Assembly (NCBI RefSeq): GCF_001905465.1
Contig: NZ_LISX01000002.1
Location: 557,425-621,424 of the forward strand
DNA length: 64,000 nucleotides
Source of the DNA: Kitasatospora sp. CB01950
GTDB taxonomy: Bacteria > Actinomycetota > Actinomycetes > Streptomycetales > Streptomycetaceae
Reading direction: 5' to 3'
The notes below the pieces were generated by a model. That model was not told the origin of the DNA. It saw only the letters and a list, made by a program, of their open reading frames with translations, and made no database searches. The position numbers and the translations under genes are program-made. How positions within the stretch are numbered: the first letter of the stretch is position 1; each line of letters begins with the position of its first letter. This document shows positions 56,498 to 64,000 of the stretch, in pieces.

Positions 56498-56656
56498 CCG
56501 CACCACGTAAAAGATCGCATCCACGATCCTCCGCAGCGGGTGCTTCTCCCGACGCCCGCCCTTCGGCCCCACTCCCGCCGACGAAAGCAACGGCTCCACC
56601 AGCGCCCACTGTGCGTCCGTCAGATCCGACGGACAGCCACCCCCAGAACCACCCAC
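56498..56656 (-). mobile_element. 5' fragment of an IS5-family transposase gene
   Basis: SDLTDAQWALVEPLLSSAGVG, then RREKHPLRRIVDAIFYVVR is the N-terminus of IS5/DUF4096-type transposases (SDLTDAQWALVEPLLP...HPLRxVVNAILYVVRTG). The sequence breaks off after about 53 residues, before any DDE residue. GTG at 56656. Dead element. Confidence 0.8.
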
Positions 56657-56836
56657 GCAGAACTCAACGGGCGTCCCGGCCCACGGCTACGACAGATCTC
56701 ACACGCGGTCGGAAAGTGGGTCATTCCCCAGCCGACAGCACGCGACATCGCAGGTCGAACAGGGCCCGTCGGAGGCATGCGACAAGAACGCGAATGCCTC
56801 ACCTGTTACGTTGCCGTTTGAGGGCCGGCGTGGTCT

Positions 56837-56884
56837 GTTCACGAGCGCCGAAGGCGCGGGGTGGGGCCAGTAGCGCTCGCCGCC
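56837..56884. repeat. 48-bp direct repeat, copy A
   Basis: GTTCACG...CCGAAGGCGCGGGG...GGGGC: about 38 of 48 bases equal copy B at 60535-60582 in the same orientation. The copies bracket the PucR/reductase/desaturase segment. Confidence 0.65.
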
Positions 56885-56946
56885 TTCAAGCGCAACAGTT
56901 GGCCTGGCCCGGTCGCGGACGCAGTCGTGGACGGTCGAAGGACGCG

Positions 56947-58086
56947 TCAGCTGCCCCGGAGACCCACCGCCAGGGTCAGTTCGAGGACCCGGTCCGGCGA
57001 GGCGAGATCCGGAAACAGCTCCCGCAGCTGCGACATCCGGTACCGGACGGTCTGCGGATGGACGAACAACGCCGCCGCCACCTCGTCGCGCCTGCCCTGG
57101 TGCAGCAGCCACGCCCGCAACGTCTCCTCCAGCCGCCCTGCGGTCGCGGCAGGCACGGTCCGCAACGGCGCGAGGGCTCGGGCACGCAGGTCTGCGAACG
57201 CATCCACGTCCGCGCTCAGCACCAGCTCGGGCAGGTGGTCCTCGGTGTCGCGAATCTCGGCGGAGAGGGAGCGCGCGCGGACGGCCCGGGCGTACGAGGC
57301 GGACGCACGAGTCCATGGCCGTGCCGGGCCGACCACGGCGGTGCGGTCGGTCAGCTGCCGCAAGAGGTGTGATCGGTCGGCATCGGGGACGAGCAGCACA
57401 CCGGTGGCGTCCGGCAGGTCGTCGAGGACGAGAGTGCTCGGGTCGAGCCCGCGGTAGGCGGGCCGGGCCTGGGCGGCGGGCAGCAGGACCGCGGTCAGCG
57501 AAACCGGAGGCTGCCACCCGGCGCGTTGAACAGAGGCCAGCAGCACGTCCGGGCTCGCGCCGGCGAGGAGGTCGCGGGCCAGGTGTTCCAGGTGGCGCTC
57601 CTGGGCCCTGCCCCGGGCGGCCAGTTCGTCGGCATGGCCCGCGGCGCTCGCGGCGGAGAGCTCGTCGATGTAGGCGAAGGTCAGCTCGGCGAACTTGGCG
57701 ACCTCGGCGGCGGGCAGACCTGCGGGCACGGCACCCGCTGCCAGGCATCGCCAGGCCACCCGGGCGCCGACGCGGTAGGCGCCGAGCAGAGCGTCCATCG
57801 AACGGCCGTCGCGCACCTCGCCGCGGCCCAGCTCGTAGGCTGCGTCACCGGCGTCGCCACCCGTGGCGTTCCCGCTCGCGAGGTCCAGGTAGTGCCCCAG
57901 GGCGGTGCGGACGGCTCGGCGGATGGTGCCGCCCATACGGCCCGACAGGGCGTTGGCGTAGGGAGGGACCTCGTCGATGATCGCCTCGACGACCTCGTCG
58001 GCGGTGGCCGCCAGCGCGGCCCGAAGCGCGGCGACCGTCGTCTCGTCCAGGACCAGCTCACTGGCCCTCCGGATTGCATGACTCAC
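56947..58086 (-). CDS. PucR/CdaR-type transcriptional regulator
   Basis: 379 residues from GTG 58086 (AGGGA before it); a TTG at 58107 is in frame but falls in the palindrome. N-terminal helical domain (AIIDEVPPYANALSGRMGGTIRRAVRTALGHYLDL...RSMDALLGAYRVGARVAWR), a GGDEF-like middle and the PucR HTH at the end: LEETLRAWLLHQGRRDEVAAALFVHPQTVRYRMSQLRELF. Divergent from the ferredoxin reductase/desaturase pair. Regulators of this type control fatty acid desaturation or catabolic genes; here membrane-lipid control is likely. Confidence 0.88.
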   Translation of the reverse strand: MSHAIRRASELVLDETTVAALRAALAATADEVVEAIIDEVPPYANALSGRMGGTIRRAVRTALGHYLDLASGNATGGDAGDAAYELGRGEVRDGRSMDALLGAYRVGARVAWRCLAAGAVPAGLPAAEVAKFAELTFAYIDELSAASAAGHADELAARGRAQERHLEHLARDLLAGASPDVLLASVQRAGWQPPVSLTAVLLPAAQARPAYRGLDPSTLVLDDLPDATGVLLVPDADRSHLLRQLTDRTAVVGPARPWTRASASYARAVRARSLSAEIRDTEDHLPELVLSADVDAFADLRARALAPLRTVPAATAGRLEETLRAWLLHQGRRDEVAAALFVHPQTVRYRMSQLRELFPDLASPDRVLELTLAVGLRGS

Positions 58087-58090
58087 GTTT

Positions 58091-58107
58091 TTGTTCCCTG
58101 CGAACAA
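58091..58107. promoter_or_regulatory. Palindromic operator between the PucR-type and reductase genes
   Basis: TTGTTC-CCTGC-GAACAA, a perfect 6-5-6 inverted repeat directly upstream of the PucR-type start and 67 bases before the reductase start. Good candidate for its own and the divergent operon's control. Confidence 0.6.
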
Positions 58108-58173
58108 TTCATCCGACCAGATTCACGCCCTACGGTCAGGACTTTACGCCCTGAGGCGCAGCAAGCTGGAGTC

Positions 58174-59229
58174 ATGACGAGTGCAACCCTCCGCAGCAGA
58201 ACGTGGCAACTGCTGGAGATGGTCACCACACCGCTGCTGCCGTCGGACTACCTCGACCTGGTCAGCCCGCTGCGTGCGGGCGCCGACCTGCGTGGGCGCA
58301 TCGAGGCCGTGCACCCCGAGACGGCTGACGCCGCGACCCTCGTGATCAGGCCGGGACGGGGCTGGCGCCGCCACACGGCCGGCCAGTACGTGCGGATCGG
58401 GGTCGACGTCGACGGGAGGCGCCTGTGGCGTGCCTACTCCATCACCTCGCCGACAGACCGCCAGGACGGCCGCATCACGATCACCGTGAAGGCGATCCCG
58501 GACGGCCAGGTCAGCAACCACCTCGTCCACAGGGCGCGACCGGGCACGCTGATCCGGCTCGACCAGCCGACCGGTGACTTCGTGCTGCCGCATGCCAAGC
58601 CCGCCAAGGTGCTCTACCTGACGGCCGGCAGCGGCATCACGCCCGTGATGGGCATGCTGCGCGACACCGAGGTCGACGACGTCGTCCTGGTCCACTGCGC
58701 GCCGCAGCCGCAGGACGTGCTCTTCCGCGACGAACTGCACGGCCTGGTCGCGGACAAGAAGCTGCGCCTCACCGAGGTGCACACCGCCATGGACGGCAGG
58801 CTCGACGTCGCCCGTCTCGGCGAACTCGTGCCCGACTGGGCCGAGCGCGAGACCTGGGCCTGCGGGCCCGCGGGCCTGCTCGACGCCGCAGAGGAGCACT
58901 GGACCGACAACGGCGTCCGAGAGCGCCTGCGCACCGAACGCTTCCGCCCCCGCATCGTCGTCGCCGGCGACGGCGGCGCGGTCACGTTCAGCACCACCGG
59001 CAAGACCGTCGACGCGGACGGCGCCACGCCGTTGCTGGACATCGGCGAGGAGGCCGGCGTGCTCATGCCCTCCGGGTGCCGCATGGGCATCTGCTTCGGC
59101 TGCGTCACGCCGCTCAAGGCGGGCGCCGTCCGCGACCTGCGCACCGGCGAGATCACCGAGGCCGAGCCGGGCGTCCTCATCCAGACCTGCGTGTCCGCCG
59201 CGGCGGGCCCCTGCGACATCGAACGGTAG
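58174..59229 (+). CDS. Ferredoxin reductase-type oxidoreductase (FAD, 2Fe-2S), electron donor for the desaturase
   Basis: 351 residues. FAD/NAD(P) module: RAYSITSPTD (RxYS), TGDFVLP, YLTAGSGITPVMGML (NAD motif), WACGPAGLLDAAEEHW. The C-terminal plant-type ferredoxin domain carries SGCRMGICFGC and a distal Cys (QTCVS) for the 2Fe-2S cluster. This layout equals mycobacterial Rv3230c, the partner of desaturase DesA3. The desaturase gene follows 7 bases after the stop. ATG 58174. Confidence 0.92.
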   Translation: MTSATLRSRTWQLLEMVTTPLLPSDYLDLVSPLRAGADLRGRIEAVHPETADAATLVIRPGRGWRRHTAGQYVRIGVDVDGRRLWRAYSITSPTDRQDGRITITVKAIPDGQVSNHLVHRARPGTLIRLDQPTGDFVLPHAKPAKVLYLTAGSGITPVMGMLRDTEVDDVVLVHCAPQPQDVLFRDELHGLVADKKLRLTEVHTAMDGRLDVARLGELVPDWAERETWACGPAGLLDAAEEHWTDNGVRERLRTERFRPRIVVAGDGGAVTFSTTGKTVDADGATPLLDIGEEAGVLMPSGCRMGICFGCVTPLKAGAVRDLRTGEITEAEPGVLIQTCVSAAAGPCDIER

Positions 59230-59236
59230 AAGCGCC

Positions 59237-60355
59237 TTGACCGCCATCGACCCCACCGCCCACCTGACCGCGGAGCAGATCGAGGAGCTCGGCCGCGAGC
59301 TGGACGCGATCCGCGACGAGGTGCTCGCCGCCCGCGGCGAGCAGGACGCCGCCTACATCCGCAAGGTCATCTCGGCGCAGCGCAAGCTCGAACTGGCCAG
59401 CAGGGGCGTGCTGCTGTTCTCGATCTTCCCGCCCGCGTGGCTGCTCGGCACCGCCGGCCTGTCCGTGGCGAAGATCATGGAGAACATGGAGATCGGCCAC
59501 AACGTCCTGCACGGCCAGTGGGACTGGATGCGGGACCCGAAGATCCACTCCACCACCTGGGAGTGGGACCACGTCTCGCCGTCCGAACAGTGGAAGCACT
59601 CGCACAACGAGCTGCACCACACGTACACCAACGTGATCGGCAAGGACAACGACCTCGGCTACGGCATCATGCGCGTCGACGAGGACCAGAAGTGGCACCC
59701 GCTCCACCTCGGCCAGCCGCTGTGGAACCTCGTCAACGCCTGCTTCTTCGAGTACGGCATCGCCGCGTACGACCTCGAACTCGGCAAGAACCTGCACAAG
59801 CGTCGCCGCAGGAACCCGGAGTTCCGCGCGCGGGCCAAGGCCGTGGGCCGCAAGATCCGCAAGCAGGTGCTCAAGGACTACGTGATCCACCCGCTGCTGT
59901 CGGGCCCGTCGTTCCTCACCACGCTCGCCGCCACGTTCACCGCGAACCTGGTCCGCAACATCTGGTCCCACTCGGTGATCATGTGCGGGCACTTCCCCGA
60001 GGGCGTACAGGTCTTCGAGCGCCGGTCGGTCGAGGGCGAGACGCGCGGCCAGTGGTACCTGCGCCAGATGATGGGCTCGGCGAACATCAGCGGCAGCAGG
60101 GCCATGCACTTCATGACGGGCAACCTGTCCCACCAGATCGAGCACCACCTGTTCCCGGACCTGCCGAGCAACCGGTACGCCGAAGTCGCGGTGAAGGTGC
60201 GCGCACTGTTCGAGAAGTACGAGCTGGAGTACATCACCGGGCCGCTGCCCAAGCAGGTGTTCTCCGCGTGGCACAAGGTCTTCCGGCTCTCGCTGCCGAA
60301 CAAGAAGCCCAAGATCAAGACACCGGCCCGCGAGAAGGAGCTCGTCGCGTCCTGA
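59237..60355 (+). CDS. Membrane fatty acid desaturase (DesA3-type)
   Basis: 372 residues. The three His boxes are intact: GHNVLHGQW, HSHNELHHTYTN and HQIEHHLFPDLPSNRY; together they bind two irons. Membrane helices lie at ~55-85 and ~215-240. It should introduce a double bond into acyl-CoA or phospholipid acyl chains (delta-9 type) using electrons from the preceding reductase. TTG start at 59237, coupled to the reductase. Lysine-rich C-terminus. Probably adjusts membrane fluidity under the divergent PucR-type regulator. Confidence 0.93.
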   Translation: MTAIDPTAHLTAEQIEELGRELDAIRDEVLAARGEQDAAYIRKVISAQRKLELASRGVLLFSIFPPAWLLGTAGLSVAKIMENMEIGHNVLHGQWDWMRDPKIHSTTWEWDHVSPSEQWKHSHNELHHTYTNVIGKDNDLGYGIMRVDEDQKWHPLHLGQPLWNLVNACFFEYGIAAYDLELGKNLHKRRRRNPEFRARAKAVGRKIRKQVLKDYVIHPLLSGPSFLTTLAATFTANLVRNIWSHSVIMCGHFPEGVQVFERRSVEGETRGQWYLRQMMGSANISGSRAMHFMTGNLSHQIEHHLFPDLPSNRYAEVAVKVRALFEKYELEYITGPLPKQVFSAWHKVFRLSLPNKKPKIKTPAREKELVAS

Positions 60356-60592
60356 TTCCCGGTAGTGCTTCTCCGGGTGACGACATCCGCACGGGAGCCC
60401 TCGCCGCGCTCGACGGCCTGCGGACCAGGTCTGCCGAGACAGCAGCCCGACACGCCGTTGACCTGCCCGGCGACCACCGCCCGCCAACGCCCACCACCGC
60501 CCGTCCAACGGACAGGTCGGGGTCACAGTGGCGCGTTCACGGCTACCGAAGGCGCGGGGCGGGGCAAGGAGCGCCCGCCCCCTGGCACCCCG
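60356..60592. other. Intergenic region with repeat copy B and terminator
   Basis: 237 bases between convergent genes, no coding signal. Contains the second 48-bp repeat, whose GGGGCGGGGC...GCGCCCGCCCC part can fold as a hairpin terminator for either gene. Confidence 0.6.
60535..60582. repeat. 48-bp direct repeat, copy B (with terminator-like stem)
   Basis: Second copy of the element at 56837-56884, about 79 percent identical by eye. The inner GGGGCGGG / GCCCGCCCC stem is better preserved here than in copy A. Confidence 0.65.
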
Positions 60593-61360
60593 TCAGCGGG
60601 CGCGGAGGGCCGGGTGGTCGGCGACGACGGTGCAGCTGCCGGGGGCGATCTCGGTGAAGCCGGCGTCGCGGACCACCGGGAGGCGGCCGTCGGTGAGGGT
60701 GGGCCAGTCGGCGGCGGAGGCCTTCCTGACGGCCAACGGGAAACCGCTTTCCGCCCACTCCTTGCGCTGCGCGTCGTCCAGCTGCCACCAGGCGAGCTGC
60801 GCGGCGTGGCCGGTCTGCGCCATGGTCTTGCCGGCGCTCATCTCCAGCTCCGGGTTGAGCCACAGCACGGGGACACCCTCGGGCGCGGGGCCGGGCGGGT
60901 CGGAGTCGTCGAGTTCGGTGCCCGAGACCTGCAGCTTGGCGAGTTCCTTGGGCCAGCCGTCCAGCGGGACCGGCGGGAAGACCCGCACCTCGGCGCTCTC
61001 GCCGGTGACGGTGATGCCGGGCAGCTCGCCGGCCTTGCGCCACTCACCGCCGCGGGCCCGCCGCACCACCTTGCGGATCCGGGCGTCCTCCCAGGCCCGG
61101 ACGCGCTCCGCCCACTCGCCGTCGTCGGCCGTGACCCGCGGGTCGGACAGCAGGGTGAGCACGGCGCGCGCGGAGGTCTCCAGGGCGTCGGTCCGGCCGG
61201 GCGGGGTGGCCCGCTCCAGGCGCACCACCAGCGGCAGCACGTACTGGTCGTGGGAGTCCCGGTCCTCGGCGCCGCCGCCGACCGCGGGAGCGGCGGCGGG
61301 AGCTGCGGCCGGAGTGGCGGCGTCGGGGGCCTCGGCAGTCGGTTCGTTCGGTGAGCTCAC
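60593..61360 (-). CDS. Peptidyl-tRNA hydrolase, Pth2-like (PTH2 domain)
   Basis: 255 residues from GTG 61360. After an Ala/Pro-rich start and a helical region (DQYVLPLVVRLERATPPGRTDALETSARAVLTLLSD) the C-terminal half carries LWLNPELEMSAGKTMAQTGHAAQLAWWQLD, matching the Pth2 active-site pattern (KM-xGKxxAQxxHA). Family role: release of tRNA from stalled peptidyl-tRNA. Actinomycetes usually have the unrelated Pth; these PTH2-like proteins are an addition of unclear duty. Confidence 0.82.
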   Translation of the reverse strand: MSSPNEPTAEAPDAATPAAAPAAAPAVGGGAEDRDSHDQYVLPLVVRLERATPPGRTDALETSARAVLTLLSDPRVTADDGEWAERVRAWEDARIRKVVRRARGGEWRKAGELPGITVTGESAEVRVFPPVPLDGWPKELAKLQVSGTELDDSDPPGPAPEGVPVLWLNPELEMSAGKTMAQTGHAAQLAWWQLDDAQRKEWAESGFPLAVRKASAADWPTLTDGRLPVVRDAGFTEIAPGSCTVVADHPALRAR

Positions 61361-61377
61361 CCGTCCAGCATGCCAGC

Positions 61378-62298
61378 TCAGCGCCGGTAGCCCCGCCCGG
61401 GGTCGCGCTCCTCGGCGTCCTGGTAGCCGAGGAACCAGCCCTCGGGATGGGTGGCGGCGAGGAGTTGGTCGATCCGCTCCCCGGTGCCCAGGCCGTCGTC
61501 CTCGTCCTCCTCGGGGCCGTAGACGCCGAAGAGTTCGTCGCTGCAGCCGTCCCAGTCGTAGTCGTACAGGTCGGCGGGCAGGTCGCCCATCATGTCGGCC
61601 ACGGACTCGGGTTGGGAGCCGAGCAGCAAGCGGGCGTCGGCGAGCGCGAGGCGCAGCGCGACGTCCTCGGCGAGGCTGCGGGGCAGTGGCCATTCGCCGA
61701 GGGCGAGGTCGTCGGCGAGGTCGTCGAAGGCGCGGGCGAAGGCGCGTCGCCAGCCGCGGTGCAGGTTCCAAGTACGTTGCTGGAGGCGGCCGAAGACGGT
61801 CCAGTCTCCGTCGTCGACGACGGTGACGGGGTCGTCGCCGTGTTCGTCGAGGTCTTCGTAGGCGGCGTCGGAGAGGCTGATCAGCTGGGTGTGCAGCAGA
61901 CACGCGGTGCGCGGGGTGAGGGTCCAGTCACCGGTGTCGCTGTCGTCGTCGAGCGGGAAGAGTTCGGCGAAGTCGGGGGCGAAGTCGTCGGTGACGCTGA
62001 TCTCCAGGGTGCCGCCGAGGGCTTCGATGCCGGGGATGGCGGCGACCAGCCGGTCGGGGTGGAGCAGCGCGCCGAGGGCCGCGTTGGGGTCCTCGGAGAC
62101 TTCCCGCAGCAGTTGGCTGCGCTGCCCGTCGGGGTCGATCCCGGCGAAGTCGAGGTCTTCGACGGCCGCCTGCGCGGCGGCCCGCAGCGCCGGCCAGTCG
62201 GTGATCCGGATGCCCAGCACCACGGTGGCCTCGATCTCCTGCGCGCCGGAGTCCTCTGCCGCGCCCGGCCCTTGTGGATGATCGCTTCGCTCGCCCAT
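61378..62298 (-). CDS. Acidic protein of unknown function
   Basis: 306 residues. Strongly acidic, no signal peptide. VVLGIRITDWPALRAAAQAAVEDLDFAGIDPDGQRSQLLREVSEDPNAALGALLHPDRLVAAIPGIEALGGTLEISVTDDFAPDFAELFPLDDD, then TWNLHRGWRRAFARAFDDLADDLALGEWPLPRSLAEDVALRLALADARLLL and a DYDWDGCSDELFGVYGPEEDEDD patch. Probably cytosolic. No family recognised. Its stop is 17 bases before the Pth2-like gene on the same strand, so they may be cotranscribed. Confidence 0.7.
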   Translation of the reverse strand: MGERSDHPQGPGAAEDSGAQEIEATVVLGIRITDWPALRAAAQAAVEDLDFAGIDPDGQRSQLLREVSEDPNAALGALLHPDRLVAAIPGIEALGGTLEISVTDDFAPDFAELFPLDDDSDTGDWTLTPRTACLLHTQLISLSDAAYEDLDEHGDDPVTVVDDGDWTVFGRLQQRTWNLHRGWRRAFARAFDDLADDLALGEWPLPRSLAEDVALRLALADARLLLGSQPESVADMMGDLPADLYDYDWDGCSDELFGVYGPEEDEDDGLGTGERIDQLLAATHPEGWFLGYQDAEERDPGRGYRR

Positions 62299-62443
62299 GC
62301 CTCAAGGTTGACAAACCCGGGGGTCCGGTGTCCATCTGCTCTCCGGATCCGATGCCGAAGGGCCTCGCCGGGGCGGTGCGGAATACGCTTTCCCGGCGTG
62401 CCGGACCGGAGTGCGGACCGGGCGTTGACGGAAGGTGGAGCAC

Positions 62444-62815
62444 ATGAGTGAACTGAACGATTTCGGCGGCGGCCAGGACCCGTCCGGCGGCGTGCTGGTG
62501 GTCACCACCAACGATGTGCCGGGCTACAAGGTGGATCGGGTGATCGGTGAGGTATTCGGGCTGACGGTCCGTTCGCGGCACATCGGCTCGCAGATCGGCG
62601 CGGGCCTGAAGTCGCTGATGGGCGGCGAGTTGAAGGGTCTCACCAAGACGCTGGTGGAGACCCGGAACCAGGCGATGGACCGGCTGGTCGAGCAGACCCG
62701 GGCGCGCGGCGGCAACGCCGTGCTGATGATGCGGTTCGACGTGACGGAGGCCGCGGACGTCGGCACGGAGGTGTGCGCGTACGGCACCGCGGCGGTCATC
62801 TCCCCGATCGGCTGA
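62444..62815 (+). CDS. YbjQ/UPF0145-family protein
   Basis: 123 residues. GGVLVVTTNDVPGYKVDRVIGEVFGLTVRSRHIGSQIGAGLKSLMGGELKGLTKTLVETRNQAMDRLVEQTRARGGNAVLMMRFDVTEAADVGTEVCAYGTAAVI is a full YbjQ (DUF74) domain, a pentameric fold with suspected metal or ligand binding and no firm function. ATG 62444 with GGTGGAG upstream; GTG 62435 is in frame. A small stem (GACGACC/GGTCGTC, 62847-62867) follows. Confidence 0.92.
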   Translation: MSELNDFGGGQDPSGGVLVVTTNDVPGYKVDRVIGEVFGLTVRSRHIGSQIGAGLKSLMGGELKGLTKTLVETRNQAMDRLVEQTRARGGNAVLMMRFDVTEAADVGTEVCAYGTAAVISPIG

Positions 62816-62870
62816 CCTGATCAACTGACCTCGGACAACGGTCGCAGACGACCACAGGCCGGTCGTCTCG

Positions 62871-62912
62871 TCCGACAGTCGGCCGATCCGACAGTCGGTA
62901 AAGCGATTGACA
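62871..62912 (+). promoter_or_regulatory. Twin palindromes next to a TTGACA promoter
   Basis: TCCGACAGTCGG occurs at 62871-62882 and 62887-62898; each contains CCGAC-A-GTCGG. A -35 TTGACA follows at 62907-62912, with TAGAGC 16 bases on as a weak -10. Probable regulated promoter of the ATP-grasp gene. Confidence 0.5.
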
Positions 62913-62973
62913 CTGCTCACGGGTGCATTAGAGCCTCGCTGCCGGACCTTCCCGCGCACCGCCAGGAGCACCC

Positions 62974-63873
62974 GTGAGCACTCCGTTGAACCCCGTCACC
63001 CCGCCGCCCGGCCCGAGGGTCGCGTACGCCACCTGCCGGGGCATCGAGGACGTCGAGCTGCTCCCCGTGCTGGCCGCGTTCGCCCGGGCCGGGGTGGCCG
63101 CGGAGGCCGTGTTCTGGGACGACCCGGAGGTCGACTGGGGCGGCTACCAGCTGGTGCTGATCCGCAGCGTCTGGGACTACATCCTGTACCGGGACGCGTT
63201 CCTGGCCTGGTCCCGCCGGACGGCCGCGCTGACCCGGGTGGCCAACCCGGTGTCGGTGCTGGAGCGCAACACCGACAAGACCTACCTGCGCGACCTGGCC
63301 GGGGCCGGGGTGCCGATCGTCCCCACCGTCTGGGTCGCCCCGGGCGAGGAACTCGCCGGCGCCGACTGGCCGGAGCTGGTGGTGAAGCCGACGGTCTCCT
63401 CCGGCGCCCGCGACACCGTGCGCACCGCCGACCGCGCCGAGGCCGTCGCGCACGTCGCCGCCCTCACCGCCGCCGGCCGCACCGCGATGGTGCAGCCGTA
63501 CCTGCCGATGGTCGAGGTCGAGGGCGAGACCTCCCTGCTGTTCCTGGGCGGCGAGTTCAGCCACGCGGTGCGCCGCGGCCCGATGCTCGGCGGCGGCTTC
63601 GAGGACGCCGCCCGTGAGCCCGACGCCGACCAACTCGCCCTCGCCGAAAGGGTTCTGGCGGCCGTCCCGGAGCGCGACGAGCTGCTGTACGCCCGGGTCG
63701 ACCTGGTGCGCCTGCCGGACGGGCGGCCGGTGCTGATCGAGCTCGAACTCACCGAGCCCCGGCTGTTCCTGGACCTGCGCCCGGACGGCCCGGAGGCGCT
63801 GGCCGCCGCCGCGCTGCGCCTGCTGCCGGGCGGCGGGAACACCCGGCCGCGGGCCGTTGTTCCACGGCCGTGA
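62974..63873 (+). CDS. ATP-grasp domain protein
   Basis: 299 residues from GTG 62974. N-terminal RVAYATCRGIEDVELLPVLAAFARAGVAAEAVFWDDPEVDWGGYQLVLIRSVWDYI, then ATP-grasp parts NTDKTYLRDLAGAGVPIVPTVWV, LVVKPTVSSGARDTVR, AMVQPYLPMVEVEGETSLLFLGGEFSHAVRR and LIELELTEPRLFLDL (metal-binding Glu). It ligates a carboxylate to an amine or thiol using ATP, as RimK-like and glutathione synthetase-like enzymes do; the substrate is unknown. It overlaps the next gene by GTGA. Confidence 0.85.
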   Translation: MSTPLNPVTPPPGPRVAYATCRGIEDVELLPVLAAFARAGVAAEAVFWDDPEVDWGGYQLVLIRSVWDYILYRDAFLAWSRRTAALTRVANPVSVLERNTDKTYLRDLAGAGVPIVPTVWVAPGEELAGADWPELVVKPTVSSGARDTVRTADRAEAVAHVAALTAAGRTAMVQPYLPMVEVEGETSLLFLGGEFSHAVRRGPMLGGGFEDAAREPDADQLALAERVLAAVPERDELLYARVDLVRLPDGRPVLIELELTEPRLFLDLRPDGPEALAAAALRLLPGGGNTRPRAVVPRP

Positions 63874-64000
63874 CCATTGACCGTGCAACGATCGCTCCCG
63901 AGGGGCCGGCCCGCGAGGATCCGACCCCCGAGGGGCCGGCCCGCGAGGTGGACGCGCTGGTGATCGGCGCGGGCCAGGCCGGCCTGTCCGCCGCCTACCA
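63870..64000 (+). CDS. Start of an FAD/NAD(P)-binding oxidoreductase, cut by the window
   Basis: 43 residues present. After a repeated linker the flavin Rossmann motif begins: VDALVIGAGQAGLSAAY (GxGxxG), typical of flavin-containing monooxygenases or thioredoxin-reductase-like proteins. The GTG at 63870 overlaps the ATP-grasp stop. The linker is encoded by two copies of a ~20-bp unit (CCGAGGGGCCGGCCCGCGAG). Confidence 0.75.
   Translation, partial: MTIDRATIAPEGPAREDPTPEGPAREVDALVIGAGQAGLSAAY

Larger units (their letters stand above)
56375..56946. other. Remnant region with transposase fragment
   Basis: 572 bases. It contains the IS5-type fragment (56498-56656). The plus strand at 56390-56510 also reads coding-like (GSTVVGINGPRLLRQAAWPHPEGLDEIVVLTGPHH), but without a start, a stop context or a recognised family. 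The rest (56657-56946) holds one copy of a 48-bp direct repeat and nothing else recognised. Confidence 0.5.

Noticed and set aside
56498..56656. An intact insertion sequence.
   Set aside because: Only about 53 codons of the transposase remain, no DDE residues, and no terminal inverted repeats were found.

Overview
This 64 kb window is very GC-rich, gene-dense actinomycete chromosome. GTG and TTG starts are common, GTGA/ATGA start-stop overlaps abound, and a conservon (cvnA-D with a MHYT protein), CU044_5270-type and LppU-type proteins and a DtxR/DmdR-type iron box all point to Streptomyces or Kitasatospora. No rRNA, tRNA, CRISPR array or intact mobile element was seen. Transposase, EF-Tu, metallo-beta-lactamase-fold, VOC and response-regulator fragments suggest an accessory, remodelled region.

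Layout. 1-5 kb: tail of an F5/8-type C domain protein, then a BVMO / alpha-beta hydrolase / SDR operon divergent from a MerR regulator. 5-9 kb: an IMPase-family phosphatase, then an iron-box-controlled pair (diaminobutyrate aminotransferase and decarboxylase) that should make 1,3-diaminopropane, with no siderophore synthetase beside it. 9-15 kb: methyltransferase, a CitAB/DcuSR-type two-component system divergent from a dicarboxylate carrier, and an unknown protein. 15-21 kb: secreted protein, ECF sigma factor with a membrane partner, class A beta-lactamase with a minisatellite in its signal peptide, a broken MBL-fold gene and an MFS exporter behind a mini-ORF attenuator. 22-25 kb: cynR, cynT, cynS (cyanate detoxification), deaminase, CBS protein. 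25-30 kb: conservon. 30-39 kb: LppU-like protein, P450, modABC, ArsR/MFS pair, and a 2OG-oxygenase / Ada-type zinc protein operon. 39-43.5 kb: an orphan biosynthetic mini-cluster (PhyH-type oxygenase, unknown protein, SDR, GSA-type aminotransferase).

43.6-56.4 kb is the most unusual part. One secreted 1082-residue protein joins a CdtB-like nuclease domain, two ricin-B lectin domains and a GH18 chitinase. After it lies a metal-ion island: an M-box Mg2+ riboswitch, a short leader ORF, an Nramp-related protein whose metal-site motifs look like Mg2+-type NRMT proteins, small proteins, MgtC, and a two-gene NitT/TauT-like ABC transporter. The ABC leader carries a palindrome that resembles one at the downstream ArsR/SmtB gene, and then a second short ORF with an acidic-proline start followed by a strong hairpin. 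This suggests layered ion-responsive control of transport.

56.4-64 kb: transposase remnant; PucR-type regulator divergent from a ferredoxin reductase / fatty acid desaturase pair, the segment bracketed by a 48-bp imperfect direct repeat; Pth2-type peptidyl-tRNA hydrolase; acidic unknown; YbjQ/UPF0145 protein; ATP-grasp protein; and the start of a flavoprotein gene cut by the window edge.
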